The notes: generated from the sequence alone by a model not told the origin. Counted from the stretch's first letter, positions 10,815 to 23,901 are shown. The stretch: DNA of 64,000 nt from Strigamia acuminata (GCA_949358305.1 OX442322.1:2604001-2668000), one strand, 5' to 3'. Numbers and translations are program-made.

Positions 10815-12047
10815 TTAAACGTTACAATGAGGTAAATCAACTAGAAATGAATCACGATATGTTGTAAATTTGTTTCTAGCTAACCATTTGGTAAATATAT
10901 CAGCAGGGTTCATTTTCCCTGCAACGAGTTTTAACATAACTCGTTTATCCTTGATCCAATCTCGGATGAAGAAGTATTTTATTTCCACATGTTTATTCTT
11001 AGTGTTTTGAATTAAATTCCTTGAGAATTGAACAGCACATTGGCTGTCAGAATAAACAACCGGGAAATGTCGTAATGTTAATTTTTCGAAGAATCTATGC
11101 TTGAGCAATCGTGCGAACCAATCTATCTCCCGTGAGCACTCTATAATGTTAATAAATTCGGCCTCCATGGTGGACAATGCCGTTCTTTTCTGCTTATTGC
11201 AGGACCAGGAAATAGGTACACCTCCATAGGTCACTACATGCCCTCTATAACTCCTACGTTCATCTACGTCATTAGCATGGGAGGCATCGCAATAACCAAA
11301 CAGGTTCTTCGAAATTACATCACTAAGACAAATAACCTTGTTTTTAGTACTCAATAAATAGCGTAACACTTGTAATAACATTCTCACATGAGTGTTTGTA
11401 TGTTTTTCGTTATATTGCGAAAGCAATATAGTCGAGAACAAAATATCTGGACGTGTTCTTGACGCCAAAAAGAGGAGACTACCAATCAAAGATCGATACG
11501 GAAAAGTCGTATTAAGTTTTTCCTTCTTCGTTGGCTTACATACAACTACGCCCTGATTACCGGGTAAACTAACTTTTAGATCATTTCTGATTTTATATTT
11601 TGCACATAGTTTTTCGATAAATTTAATTTGGTGCATGTAGACTTTGTCATCAATCTTAACAAAGCCCACCCCGAGAACACTTGTAACTGGACCAAGGGAC
11701 ACAATATCAAATTTAGATTTCAATAAATTTACAATTGTCATTTGAGTCTGATCATTATTGGAAAACAATATGAGGTCATCCACATAAACAAGCAATATTG
11801 CGTGACGTCAAAAATAATAAACACAATTAAAACCCGTCAAGCCCTTAAAACCAATTTCGTTGAGAGCATTATCGAGCGTAAAATATCACTCTCTACCGCT
11901 TTGATGGAGACCATATGAAGCACGTTTTAATAACCAAACAATGTTGGAGTTGGGATCACTCTGATCGTATCCTTTCGGCCTCTTCATATAGATGGGTCGA
12001 TCCAACTTTGCGTACAAATACGCATACTTAACGTCCAGATGTTGGTT
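10815..12047 (-). pseudogene. Element C RT C-part and RNase H
   Basis: Reading from 12047: HLDVKYAYLYAKLD, the GLHQSGRE block, then in-frame stops after GRE and after CVYYF. A clean frame follows from 11795 to 10815 with LVYVDDLILF (RT catalytic YVDD), SRTRPDILF, and RNase H motifs YCDASHAND, STMEAEF, VVYSDSQCAVQF and NPADIFTKWLA. Domains and order are those of copia Pol. The two stops upstream of the YVDD make it inactive as it stands. Confidence 0.85.
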
Positions 12048-12052
12048 CATCC

Positions 12053-14331
12053 TGTTGATTTCTTGTTGAAATCACTTGTGAATGCATAGAAATGCAGTGG
12101 TGTGAAGAAAACTAGTAGTGAAATAATGTGCCAGGTGTTTGCAGGAGAGAAATCAAACATAGAGTGAATTTATTCAGGTATGTGACGGTGACGAACACAA
12201 CTTCCTAGCTCTGCTAGTACCGGATATAAGTCGCATAAACAGTGAATAATAACGAGATAAATACGAGACAAACATGGCTATCAAAACAACTACATTTATT
12301 GTTACCAAACAATATGATCGCTACTAAAGTTATACAAAAGATTAAGCCGACATTTGGCCAGTTAAAAGTACAATTAAACTATACAGAAGTTGGCTGTAAA
12401 ACAGCCCTGAAATAATAGCATTACGTATCCTGGAAGCGGGAATGGTCTGGTCAACACTCGACCGGGTTTACAGATGTCATCGGGGCTGGTCTGGCTGCGC
12501 TCTCGAGTCCGGGATGGCTTCGTGATCCTCGTGGCTTCCGTCGGTGTCGTAATTGTAACTCTGGTTCGTGTAATGCTTCGCTGGGTTGATAGATCAGTTG
12601 ATCCGAGAGGGGCGGTTGACTTTGTCTGCACCGCCACAACCTTGGGAGGATATTGGTTTAAGTAAATGGATTTATTTACTTACCAATATTCCGACTTCGA
12701 GTTATATTCAACCCGAAGCGTTGTGATTTAGTTCGCTGATAAATTGTCCCGAATTTATCGTTACAAAACAATGATTTGTTATGCATGTAATTCAATCGTA
12801 AGATTGATTGTTTGACTTGTCTTCAAGTCAATTCTTGGTGTCCTTATTGTTGCTGTAAAATAATAATGTTTAGGCTTCCCGTCGCAACACACAATTGCCG
12901 TCGATAGAATACGCCTTGCCATGCAGAACGGTATCAAGCGTCCCCTGCGTAGCAACACGGTCGTTCGTCTAGCGATTGACGGTATCGCAAACACAGGAGT
13001 CGATAGCTCGCGGCTCCGCACAGCAGTTTTACCTTTCGTGGTACTAATTGCAAACCGACTGCTTTGGCACCAAATACCATGGGAATCAGCTTGCCAAACA
13101 CTTGGTGCTACTCGTGGTTACTGTCAAACAGACTGCTTTGGCACCAACAGGTGAAGGAACCAATTCCCAACAATACCGGTGCTTACTTGCGGTAACAGAA
13201 TACGTTCATACCGCAAATGGCCACTTGGTCCTGTCCGGAGGATACTGAATTGCACAGACGGCGGGTTCTCCTCGGCGCAACCGTACATTGGAACATGTAA
13301 GCAACGTAACAATCCAATACGTCGACTTCAATCGCCGGTGGTTGCATGATTCGGTAGAATCATGCCGAGGTTCTTTGCGAATAAATCAACAAAGAACCAA
13401 AAGGTTTTTTATGTGAACAACGAATCATATTTCATAAGTAACAATACCAAACAGAAATAATCAAACAGAGCTGCCGAATGGCCGGTTGTTCGGGTTTATA
13501 TAACCTGACTGGATTAAGGATTAATCCAGTTATCCAATTGGAACATGGGTTCCACGAATCCCTCCAATCCCGTATCACCGGAAGTGGATACGGAGGAACA
13601 ATATGCTAATTCACACCACAACCGGAACTGGATACCCAGGACGGGAAATGGATCCACCAATCAGGTCGAAGGAACAATCGATTGATCGCTAAATGTCCTG
13701 TCCCGCAGAAAATGGAAGTTACATTGTATTTAACAATGTCAGACATTTAATATATATTAATATTAATGTTTAACACAATTTATTCACTTGATTAAATGTA
13801 CGTTTATATTTAATCAGCAAGTTTTCAAGTTCGTATTCGAATTTACCGCTAATTGCGATCGCGCCATCTAGTGGCGATATGGAGCATTGACAAATGCGGG
13901 TTTTTAGCAGACGACTCTTCGTAATTTGGCCGTGATATATTTATATCGTGTAGAAATGAGTGTTCATTCTTAATAAACGAACATCTTTCTATTTGAAACA
14001 TCCCAAATATCTTTATTTAGGAATTATACCAGATTTACACAGAATATCTTTGAAATACTATGATAATGGCGCAACAGCGCTTCTTCGGCAGAAAATAGGC
14101 ATTTATACCCCTTGTAAACCGTCACAGGTAGTCATGTGACTTGCCATCAGGTATACGGCGCCACCTTCTGGCAGAGAATACAAACACTTTGTAAACAAGG
14201 CTGTTGCAATTGACGCAACTAATTGCAGACAGAAACAAATGGTCACATAAATATAGAAAGCGTTATTGCTTTGACAATACGACATAAGAATACATATACA
14301 ATGATTGGTAATGACATATACTATTCTAACA
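12053..14331 (-). repeat. Element F 3' LTR, interrupted by G
   Basis: 12053-12180 plus 14131-14331 join to a 329-bp LTR colinear with 19662-19990. It runs TGTTGATTTC to TATTCTAACA. The interruption lies exactly at the duplicated GGTA. Confidence 0.9.
12181..14126. mobile_element. Solo LTR G (1946 bp) of an unidentified LTR element
   Basis: It is flanked by a 4-bp TSD GGTA (12177-12180, 14127-14130). The ends are TGTGACGG...CCGTCACA. No gag or pol motif was seen inside. A TATA-like ATATATTTATAT (about 13937) followed by AATAAA (about 13971) suggests plus orientation. An imperfect direct repeat, CAAAC(C/A)GACTGCTTTGGCACCAA, occurs at about 13052 and 13125. A 4-bp TSD fits a Ty3-type insertion reduced to one LTR by recombination. 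Confidence 0.7.
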
Positions 14332-14347
14332 ATCGGCCCCCGTATTG

Positions 14348-16144
14348 TCAAGCACTTAAAATACTTAAATCAACTAGGAAACGATTACAAAATTGTACAA
14401 GATCGTTTTTGTCAACGGATTTCGTAAAGATATCCGCAAAGTTACATTTTGTCCCTACATGTGTGATTTGAAGGTTATCTCTCCTTACAAGCTCCCGAAT
14501 AAAGTGGTACCGCACATCTATGTGTTTAGTTTTCCGATTTTCCACATTGGATCTCGTAAAGTCAACCGTCAAAATATTATCACACAAAACGTGGTGATGA
14601 AATTCATCCGCCAACTCGGGAACAATTTCATAAAGAACTCGCACGATCCATATGTAGTCCTTGACTGTTTCAGTAAGGGCCACATACTCCGCTTCCATTG
14701 TCGATAATGTGACGTTTCGTTGTTTGAAGGTCCTCCAGTAAATAGGCGAACTTCCCAGTGTTACTAGAGTTCCTCCAATGGAAATTCTGTCGTCTCGATT
14801 ATTTGCATAGTCGAAGTCACTGTATCCAACGACTTCGACTCGATCATTCGAAAATAGCATTAGTCCAAAGTTCTTGGTCGTCCTCAGATAGCTGAGTAAA
14901 TCCAGCAATGCGATCCAATGGTCCCATCCTGGATTGGACTGGAATTGACTCAAGATATTGACAGCATAGGTGATATCAGGTCTTGTCCTCGAACTAATGA
15001 ACGCCAATCATCCAAGCAGATTCCTGTATGGTATCCCTTCCATGATTTTAAAATCTTCAATCGTACTCGGACATTGTTGCTTTGTGAGGATGGTGGATTT
15101 TATCATCGGCTGCAACCTTATCTTCACTAATTTCAGATGGTCCTCGAATTTCAGTAAGACTTTGTTGACATACGATTTTTGATGTAAAACCATCTCTTGT
15201 CCGTAGGGATAGAATTCAACTCCTAGTAATTTTCTGGTCTGTCCTAGGATGACCAAATCAAACTGTGTTTTGATCATGTCAAGTACGTGTATTGCGTCTT
15301 CATATTTCTTGCCAAATACAACGATGTCATCGACGTACACGATTAAATACGCAGTATTTCCGTACTTGTAGACGCAATTGCACCAGTTGACATGTTGCAG
15401 TCCAAGCTTTAAAAGGGTGTCTTCTAATTCTATTCCCCATTCTCGTCCCGATTGATGTAGTCCATATATTGCACGCAGGAGTCTGCAAACGTAGTTCTCT
15501 TTGCCTGGGCAGACAAATCCTTTTGGTTGACGCATATATATAGTCTTATGCAGTTTTGCGTAAAGATACGCGCATTTGACATCAGCCTGGACGTAGGACC
15601 ATTTCAGCATGCATACCAATAGCGTGAACATGAAGCGTACTATGGAGAAGTCGACTGCAGGTGAAAAAGTTTCTTCGTACGACTCGCCATAGACTTGTGA
15701 AAAGCCTTGTGCTACGAGTCTTGCTTTGTATCGTGCAATCTCCAGTTTGTCGTTCTGTTTGACTCTGTAGATCCACTTGCATCCTATTATCTTGGTGTCG
15801 GATGGTGGTGGAACCAATTCCCACACTTCTCATTCATGCATCGTATCTATTTCGTCATGCATCGCTTGATTCCATTCCTTCTTCTCCGGTAAATTGGCTA
15901 TTTGTTCAAAACGAGTAGGAATGCAAACATCGAGATGATTCGCTTCAAAACTGAGAGTTGGCTCATCAAGGTCCAAATCGACATCACCCGTTGTTACATT
16001 TGACTCAGAAGGCTTCTTCTTTCTTTTGTCTTCAAAAAGATGTTCTGGAACGCAAAAATTGTGATCGGCACAATAACGTTTGACGTCTGGTATTGAGCGT
16101 AACTTCGGTTTATCGTATCCCACGATCGTATACAGAGTACTCAT
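14348..16144 (-). pseudogene. Element F linker, RT and RNase H
   Basis: Segments: 16144-15830 (linker ending in EWNQAMHDEIDTMHE, then TGA), 15826-15008 (RT with ARYKARLVAQGF, ADVKCAYLYAKL and YLIVYVDDIVVFG, ending in TGA where E has Cys), 15007-14348 (RNase H with GYSDFDYANN, LSTMEAEYVAL and CNFADIFTKS). A frameshift near 16130 separates this from the upstream frame. Relative to E, the stops are single substitutions. F is coding-dead but structurally complete. Confidence 0.85.
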
Positions 16145-18836
16145 AGTCTTTGTGTCCAGTAGGTCTTGTCTTTTCGGTTTTTCTCCAAACTAGCGCAGGT
16201 ATAGTTGGAACTAAATTCAAAATATCTCCGCCGGGTTGTGGTATGTTGTCCTGCAACTCTACTCTTGTTTCAGCTCCTGGTATGTTGGGTTTAAGTTCAG
16301 GAAGTCTTGTTTGCAATTTAGCATTCGGCAATCTAAATTTGAGTTTTACTTCAGGCTGTTCTTGTTGTTGAGGCTCTTTCTTCTTGATTGGTTGTGGTGG
16401 AGGTAGCGGTGGCCTGATATCTTCGTCGGAATAATATTGACGATCCTCATTTTCTAGGTTGTCGTTTAAATTGTCAATATAGGTGGTATATTTTTCCGGT
16501 AGGCCCAGCACACCTTCAACTCCGCGCTTGCTTTCCACAAATTTAACATCGCTGGTCTCGATCACTTTGGAAAATTCTGGCAGCCATACTCGATATCCTT
16601 TTGTGATCCTTGAATATCCCAGCATGATTCCATATATTCCTTTGTTATCTATCTTGCCATCTCGAATCCTCTTCTGTACGAAGCACAAACTCCCAATTTT
16701 TCTCAAATGTCGAAGCGATGGTTTTCGACCATAATATAATTCCATGGGTGTCTTGTTCGAGTTCAGTTTGGCAATTCTATTCCTAAGATAGTTGAAAGTA
16801 AGGATTGCTTCACCCCAAAAACGGTGTTCCAACTGCGCATCATAAATAAGGGCTCGCATCCCATTTGCCAAAGTCTGGTTTAATCTTTCAGAAACGCCGT
16901 TCTGGGCAGGCGTATACGCGTTGGTCCGCTCGTGGGCAATCCCTTGTTGTTCCAAATACTGTCCAAATTTGTTAGAACAGAATTCCATTCCGTTATCTGT
17001 TTTAATTGCGAGAATCTGCTTCCCAAGCAGTCGCTCTATGCGTTTCGCATGTTTACAAAACAAGCCGAACACTTCATCTTTCCTCTTCATTAGGTAAACT
17101 GATGAATAACGCAAATAGTCATCAGTAATGGTGAGGAAATACTTGTTTCCTGAGAGCGTTTCTGTTGAAAAAGCTCCGCATACATCCATATGCAAAAGTT
17201 CCAGAGGTTGCTTTGATCTTATTCCTGGAATGGACTTGTGAGAAACTGATTTCTTCTTGGCCAGGTCGCACACGTCGCATTGAGTTATTGGCACATTCAA
17301 AGTGGGCAATCCAATTACCGCATCCCCTTTGCTCATCGCTTGTACACTAGGAAAGTGAATGTGTCCTAAACGCTCGTGCCAAAGCCTTGCTTCTTCTGGA
17401 TTGGATGTAGTTTTAGTTGGTGCAATTGACGGTTGTGTTTGCTGTTCGCCAACATTTGCTTTCCTGTTTTGCTTCTGTTTCAACTTCTCAATATCGGGTT
17501 TCTGGTCACTTGTCTTAATATAATAAAGCCTATCCTTCTTTTCCGCTTGCATTAATTGTCTTTGCCACTGCGGATCGTAAACTTTGACAATTCCAGAGCC
17601 TATTGCAACCTTGCATCTCGCTTCATCGATGCACGGCCCCGACATCAAGTTTCGTCTCAAATCTGGCGCGTAATAAACCTTCTTTAAGGTTATCGGAATC
17701 GTTTCCTTTCCCACAACACACATCACGCAGACATCACCAACTCCTTGTATTTGAATTAATGTCTTTTTGTCTGCTTGGCTAATTGTCCCAGTGGTTTGTT
17801 TAAAGTTGAAGAATTGTTCTTTTTTCTTACAGAAATGTCCAGTGGCCCCGGTGTCGTATATCCAACAATTGTTGGCCATACTGCACTGTAACATCTCCTC
17901 CTTGTCCAGTTCGGTCAGAAAGCCAACATCCATCATATTGGCATCCAGTTCTTCAACACTGCTCGTGTTTAGATTGTTGTTTGGCAGGAGCTGCACTGTG
18001 CAGTCTCTGGCCCAGTGTCCTGGTTGGTTGCACTGAAAACACGGCCCCCGTCCTGATTATCCGGTTGGATTCCCTCTAAAATTTCTCGTGTTTTTGTTTC
18101 CTCGATAATTTGATCGTCCTCCCTTCTGTCCGCCTTGATTTCTTCTATTATTCTGGTTGTTGGTTCCGTGTTGTTGGAATTTTGGCGAATTGTCACCACT
18201 CTTCGAGTTGATTGAGCTTGGTCCCATGCTGAAGGCATCTGTGATCGGCCCCTGGCCTGAATCCCTTTGCTGCTGTGCCAAGCGCCCTTCTTCGGCGACT
18301 AATTCTGCTTCGACCTTCTCTAAAGTGAAGTTTATGTCCTCCCATCTGTAGATACTTTGGACGATCGATTGGTACTCCTGTGGTAAGTATCGTATGAGTT
18401 GGAAGGCCTGATATAAATCTTCTAATTTGTGTTTCACATCGGCGAGCTTCTTCGCCGCATTGCGTATTTTCGCCGCGAAAACTCCAATTGTTTCAGTTGT
18501 CGGATCATATTTGAGACTGAAGAATTCATCTAGTAGTCGAATGATCCGTGCTCGAGAGACTGGTTCAAAATTCGCCTTGGCGTCTTCAGTTCCGCTGAGC
18601 AATTCGTGATATTGCTCCTCTATAGAATAGTAAATTAAACTGAACGCTCTGCCTTTTCGCAATTTGTAATCCGAGCGATCACGCCAAGACGCTCCGAGTG
18701 CCAATGCCTCTTCAGTTTCATCCGTGAAACCCTAGCAGCCGTGGTGCATTAAAAGTACTTTGATCTGCTGTTTCCACGCGTCATAGTTCTCTCTGTTGAG
18801 TGAGGCGATTTTTCTCTCTGGTTTGTCCGTATCCAT
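16110..18836 (-). pseudogene. Element F gag, protease and integrase
   Basis: The ATG at 18836 begins MDTDKPERKIASLN. An in-frame TAG replaces Trp after LLMHHGC (about 18735). Another stop replaces Ser just before the zinc knuckle CFQCNQPGHWARDC (18059). An in-frame loss of about 8 residues relative to E lies after EDAK. The frame then encodes protease WIYDTGATGHFC, YYAPDLRRNLMSG, pre-integrase LWHERLGHIH, CDVCDLAKKK, and integrase LLHMDVCGAF, IKTDNGMEF and AQNGVSERLNQT. A divergent MBD-like region lies at about 16185-16068. Confidence 0.85.
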
Positions 18837-19661
18837 TGTGAAATTGTAGCACTAACTTGTCGACTAGTATACACTTTTCCAGCAAAAACACTTTTCTTAC
18901 TGTTACTTACGAAATAAGTGCAATTTTCGTGAGGTTAGTGCGCTACTTATAGTTAGGTTAGTATAATATCCTGCCACAACACTAAACTAATAATGTAACA
19001 ATGAAATTCAAGAATAAACACCAAATAAAGTTCATAAATATGATGTTTTCCTGCTGCAAAAAGTCCAATTGTTTTCGTGTCGTTCCTAGACCGTCTTTGT
19101 TGATAACCATGCTGAAAGATTCTAATTCACACTTCACGTGTGGTTGAGAATAAACATCATCCTCGTGCTGCACATGGTCATTCGTTTCTCGTCCAAAATA
19201 AAGCCAAATTGTCCAGTAATTCTCACGTTCGTTTCCCGTTCGTTCCTCGGAATTCCTTACGTCTGCACGTGTGGTTGAAAAGAATCTCCGCTGTCGTGTA
19301 GTATTTGACGACACGTTGGCACGTTGACTAGCCGTTTCTCGCTCGAGAATAGTGACACGTCGTCGACGCGTATTCCGGCTCTCTCCAATTCCGAAGCAAA
19401 TTCCCGAAAACAGGAAAAGAAAATGTAAATAAAAAGAAAATACTGTAATTGTTCGAACCAAATTAATGTTCCTGGGCTGCTTGTTGTCCAGTTGTTGCCT
19501 CTAACACCATAGAAACTGGCCACAAAAACAAGTTGTTGATTTTCACTATGAGCGCCGCCATTTTGGATTTTCAGAGGTTATTTTCCAAATGACCTCCAAT
19601 TTGTTGAAAATCGCTCCAAATCGTTTCCTAGTTTCTTCCTACGTTGTTTGGCCCATAACCT
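18837..19661 (-). other. Element F leader and PBS
   Basis: The PBS is at 19660-19646 (minus GGTTATGGGCC), one base inside the 5' LTR. It matches the anticodon-loop half of animal initiator tRNA-Met, as in Drosophila copia priming. The remaining leader of about 800 bases has no domain-bearing ORF. Confidence 0.7.
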
Positions 19662-19990
19662 TGTTGATTTCTTGTTGAAATCACTTGTGAATGCATAGAA
19701 ATGCAGTGGTGTAAAGAAAACTTGTAGTGAAATAATGTGCCAGGTGTTTGCAGGAGAGAAATCAAACATAGTGTGAATTTATTCAGGTAGTCATGTGACT
19801 TGCCATCAGGTATACGGCGCCACCTTCTGGCAGAGAATACAAACACTTTGTAAACAAAGCTGTCGCAATTGACGCAGCTAATTGCAGACAGAAACAAATG
19901 GTCACATAAATATAGAAAGCGTTATTGCTTTGACAATACGACATAAGAATACATATACAATGATTGGTAATGACATATACTATTCTAACA
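19662..19990 (-). repeat. Element F 5' LTR
   Basis: 329 bp, TGTTAGAATA...AAATCAACA on the minus strand, identical in layout to the reconstructed 3' LTR and followed by TSD CATCC. Confidence 0.9.
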
Positions 19991-20968
19991 CATCCAATTT
20001 AATGTGACGACCAATAACACATAAAACAGGCGCACCAACACAAAATTCACAACGGGGCTGAAACATTCGTCAAAATTGATCCCCTCCCGTTGAGAAAAGC
20101 CTTGAGCTACTAATCGGCTTCGGTAACGAAATTGTTCTCCTGCCTCGGCTGACCGCTTTAATTTGTAGATCCACCGATTGCCGACTGGTTTAACATCAGT
20201 GGGACAGGGAACCTCTTCAAAAACCTCCCGCACTCGGAGAGTTGAGATTTCGTCCTCCATTGATGCTTTCCATTCCTCGCTGTGCGGCCCACTAACTGCT
20301 TCTCCGTAAGTGGCAGGTTCCAAGCACACATGATGACATTCATGAAACATGTCCTCATCTGTTTTCTCCTGGTCAATTTCGTCTTCGGTTAAGTCATGTC
20401 TTCTCGGTATTAAAAGATCAACTTGTGCATGTGCACGAGTAAAATCAAAAGCTGCAGGATCAAAAACTTCATGTCTGCTTTCATGTCATCTGCAGACATC
20501 AGACATCGATCGGCAACGTTTTCCATCTGGGGAATAATAATAAATGTCCACCATTCCTGCCGTTTTGCCTTTCTTACGCCTGAAAACCTTCTTCGTCCAT
20601 CCAGGTGGAGCAGCAATATACGTGGAGGTCGAGGGTAATGGCTCAGATCTTGTGTTAATGGTCCTTGAAGTAGACTTCCTTTTAACACGTTTACCCTTAA
20701 CCTCCGATGATGACAGTGGTTTGGGAGATCCCAGAAAATCAGGAACATCCTCCCCTGTATTGTCTGTAGTAGCAAGGTCCTCCCAAGATGTGGACTTGGA
20801 TGACTTAGCCGATTCAGCAGTGGAAAATCACTATCCGAAGATGACGAACTGTAACTGAACACCGGCATCTTGGCTGAAGTCGGCACAAAAGAGGGTATTA
20901 ATGCTCTCGATACTTGCTCTTTAGCCCCAGCCCAAATTGAATTTTCATCTACTACTACAGCCTTACTG
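19991..20968 (-). pseudogene. Element C linker with the best-preserved MBD-like module, and RT N-part
   Basis: Downstream of the integrase C-terminus the frame shifts at about 20980 and again at about 20830. The Ser/Lys-rich linker then leads to the block at 20608-20492: PPGWTKKVFRRKKG, TAGMVDIYYYSPDGKR, CRSMSDVC. The Trp, the DxYY strand, the PDG turn and two arginines spaced -10 and +12 around the Asp all match the MBD pattern. A TGA at 20488 follows. The frame from 20350 has YGEAVSGPHSEEWKASMEDE and RT start RYRSRLVAQGFSQREGINF, interrupted by element F at 19990. Confidence 0.8.
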
Positions 20969-22635
20969 TCAACAATACAGAATGCCTGTCTCGGGATTCC
21001 AAATTCTATATCCTTTTGTTGCACGTGAATATCCCAAAAAGACACCTTCCCAAGCATGAGGATCCATCTTTCCCCTGTGTGGTTTTGGGACATTCACGTA
21101 ACAACGCGAACCAATACGCTTCAAATGTGACACATTACACTTGCGATTATAAAAGAAAACGTAAGGTACTTTGTACTTTAACCGAGCGTGCGGGAAACGG
21201 TTCTTAAGGTAAACAACAGTATGCAAAAGCTCACCCCACAAGACTCTTGGCAAGCCAGTTTCTACAAAAACAGACCGAATCGCCTCAACAAGAGTTCTGT
21301 TAAGCCTTTCGGCGACCCCGTTTATTTCGGGCGCATAAATATTAGTCTGTTCATGAACAATACCGTTTTTCTTACAAACCTCGCGAAAAGACGTATTTAC
21401 AAATTCTAAACCATTATCCGTCCTGAGTCGTTTCAATTTGTGACCAGTTTGATTTTCCACTTGGGTTTTCCATTTAACAAAAGCCAAGAAAGTATCTGAT
21501 TTACTCTTAAGTGGGATTGCCCAAACAAAACGACTATAATCATCCGTTATGCCCAAAAAGTAGAGACTCCCATCAACAGCAGGATATATAGTAACTGGTC
21601 CCCACAGGTCACAATGTATCAACTCAAGAGGACGCGTGGTAGATATACGATCAATGCCTTTAAAAACAGCCCTAGTAGATTTAGAAATCTTACAGGTCGG
21701 ACACATCGGGTCAAATTTATTATTCCTAAGCTTAATTCCATTAATGTCACCATCATGTGCCAGATTTACAATACCACGCATGTGAAAATGTGCAAATCGA
21801 GCATGCCACACTTCAATATCTGGACATGATGTCGATAGTGAAATCTGTCCAGGTTCCTTATCTTGTACGGATTTATTCAAAACAGTTGAATAAAGCTGTT
21901 TGGTTTGAGGGGCTAATTGTGGCAGTCCCGTGTGACCTTTCAATACAAACAAATCACCACGCTGTACAGCCTGCAACAAGACTGTATCGCGGTTCCTGCC
22001 TAAAATCTCTAAAAGACCATCAGCGCCGCGAACTGCCTCCCCTGCACGAAGAACTTTCCCCAAAGAAATCAAATTTCTGCCAAAATTCGGGGCGTACAAG
22101 GAATTATATAAACAGAGTTCACGCTTAACACCATTAACATCAGTTTCAATTACAATTGTGCCCCTAGCCAGTACACTCGAAGTTCCTTCACCCAGAGTCA
22201 AGCCAAAAAATTTAATTGGTTCTAAATCACGAAACCAATGTTTTTGAGAAGAAATGTGATTGGTAGTGGCCGAATCAATAAGCCACTCGGTTCTGCGATC
22301 CCCAACGTTAACAATATTTCCCTCGCATAGACTCTGTGTAAAGAAACCCCCTAATTCCTCAAGAGTATATTGGGCTTCGGGCGTCATAACAATCGGCTGC
22401 TCGGTCGCCTGTGCTGTCGGTTTTATTTTATTAAATCTCTTCTTCTTCGATGACCCGACAGGCGATGCCGTCTGCGTCAATGCCGACTGATTTGCGCTGC
22501 GCTCGATCCGTTGATCGCTGCTAATTGGCCTTTGTTGACCTGGTGACGGACAATTTCTGGCAGGATGTCCTAAACCACCACAGTTATAACATCGGAATTC
22601 TCCTTTAGATCCTGATGACAAAGGCCAGGCCGATC
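20969..22635 (-). pseudogene. Element C zinc knuckle, protease and integrase
   Basis: A single open frame encodes CYNCGGLGHPARNC (CX2CX4HX4C) and the protease site WLIDSATTNH (Asp-Ser-Ala rather than Asp-Ser-Gly). It continues with LYAPNFGRNLISLG, pre-integrase VWHARFAHFH, CPTC, integrase LIHCDLWGP, LRTDNGLEF and INGVAERLNRT, and the C-terminal block WEGVFLGYSRATKGYRIWNP. It stops at the TGA near 20969. The Gly-to-Ala change at the protease site is probably inactivating. Confidence 0.85.
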
Positions 22636-23379
22636 AGACGGTCCGGAACGTGCAGGAAATGCCTGCTTGGTGCCCACTTTTCGCCAGTTGGAGTTCAGAA
22701 ACGGTTTCTTAACCGTCGCCGGATCCACTAAAGAAAAAAAATGTGCATTAGAAAAAGTTTCAGCAAAATTATCTTTAGCCAAAAGGCGATTATATTCGTC
22801 AAAAAGCCTTTCTTTGACTTTGACAAAAGTTAAATCATGAGCTGGCCAATGATGAATTTGTCCGCAAACAAGTTCATATGCCGGAGGAAGCCGGCTAATT
22901 AATTGGCAAATTTTATCATCATCTCCCACAGGCTTTTTGGCATCAGCTAAACGCAAACACAAGCGTTCAATTCGGTTCACAAACTCGAGAATTGATTTGT
23001 TCGGTTGAATGGTTAAATCCCAAAAGTCCCTAGTCAACTGAAGTTTGTGTGCCATGGTGATGGGAGAATATGCCTCTTTGAGAGCTTCCCACGCTTTCTT
23101 TGCATCATCATGTGCCATGGCAATCTGGCGGCGGACTTCATCACATGCAAAACCAATAATTGTCCGGGCACGCTCCTTTCTGTCCTCATAAACTCGTTTT
23201 TCTTTCGCAGAGGCAGTGCGGAGGTCAGGTACAACTTCAGTTCCAAGAATAAACTTCCAAAGTCCCTTTTCACGCAACAAAAGTTCACAGTTATCCTTCC
23301 AGGAATTGTAGTTTGATCCATTCAGCAAATCAAAGGTTGGTCTGTCCTTAGAAGTCATGATGCAAAAATACAAAACCAA
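22570..23379 (-). pseudogene. Element C Gag
   Basis: The ATG (alternative upstream in-frame starts exist; MTSKDRPTFDLLNG begins at about 23358) opens a copia Gag. Conserved blocks: GSNYNSWKDNCELLL, KAWEALKEAYSP, DFWDLTIQPNKSI, LISRLPPAYELV, FDEYNRLLA. The frame shifts by one base near 22630, just before the zinc knuckle, so Gag ends in a nonsense tail. This is not at a gag/pol boundary and looks like a mutation rather than programmed frameshifting. Confidence 0.8.
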
Positions 23380-23901
23380 TTCTCAATAATAACAGTGAGA
23401 GAAATGAGCAAATATTATATAACACACAGTAAATATCAACTAGGCTTAGAGGAAAAACAATGGCAATGATACAAAACAATTCTTTTTTACAGGAAAAATA
23501 AATGCAAACATTAAATGAAAAGTGACAAGTTAATGTCCAGCAAAATTTCACAAGAAGACATCAGCAAATGTGTCCTTTAGCACTGGAAACATCAATACGC
23601 CAATTATTCAGTATAATTCCTCGTTTTTCAACTGCATTCTGAATCCCGAAACTCGCAAGGAAACCACATGTCGATCAAACGTACCGAAACCACATGTCGA
23701 TCAAAAGTACCGAAACTACATTTGAACTCGCACTTGCACTTCGTCTCGAAAAACACTGGAAACTCGACGAAATACCTCGCGAATCCACTGATCGTCAATT
23801 TCGCGATGATTCGCGGCTGCCGTGCGCCGTTACGAGTTGTTCCTGAGCCAGTTTTGGACGTGGAAACCGAATTTGGCACTTAAATAATCGTCAAACGCTC
23901 A

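Larger units (their letters stand above)
12053..19990 (-). mobile_element. Element F: copia element inserted in C, host of solo LTR G
   Basis: The 5' LTR is 19662-19990 and the 3' LTR is 12053-14331 (split by G). A perfect 5-bp TSD CATCC lies at 12048-12052 and 19991-19995. The two 329-bp LTRs differ at roughly six positions. PBS 19646-19660 and a PPT (ACGGGGGCCGAT, 14332-14343) are present. F is close to element E in sequence throughout. Confidence 0.9.

Noticed and set aside
22570-22640. Programmed frameshift between Gag and Pol in element C
   Set aside because: The shift lies before the zinc knuckle, inside Gag, and other lesions are present. No slippery heptamer with a clear structure was seen.
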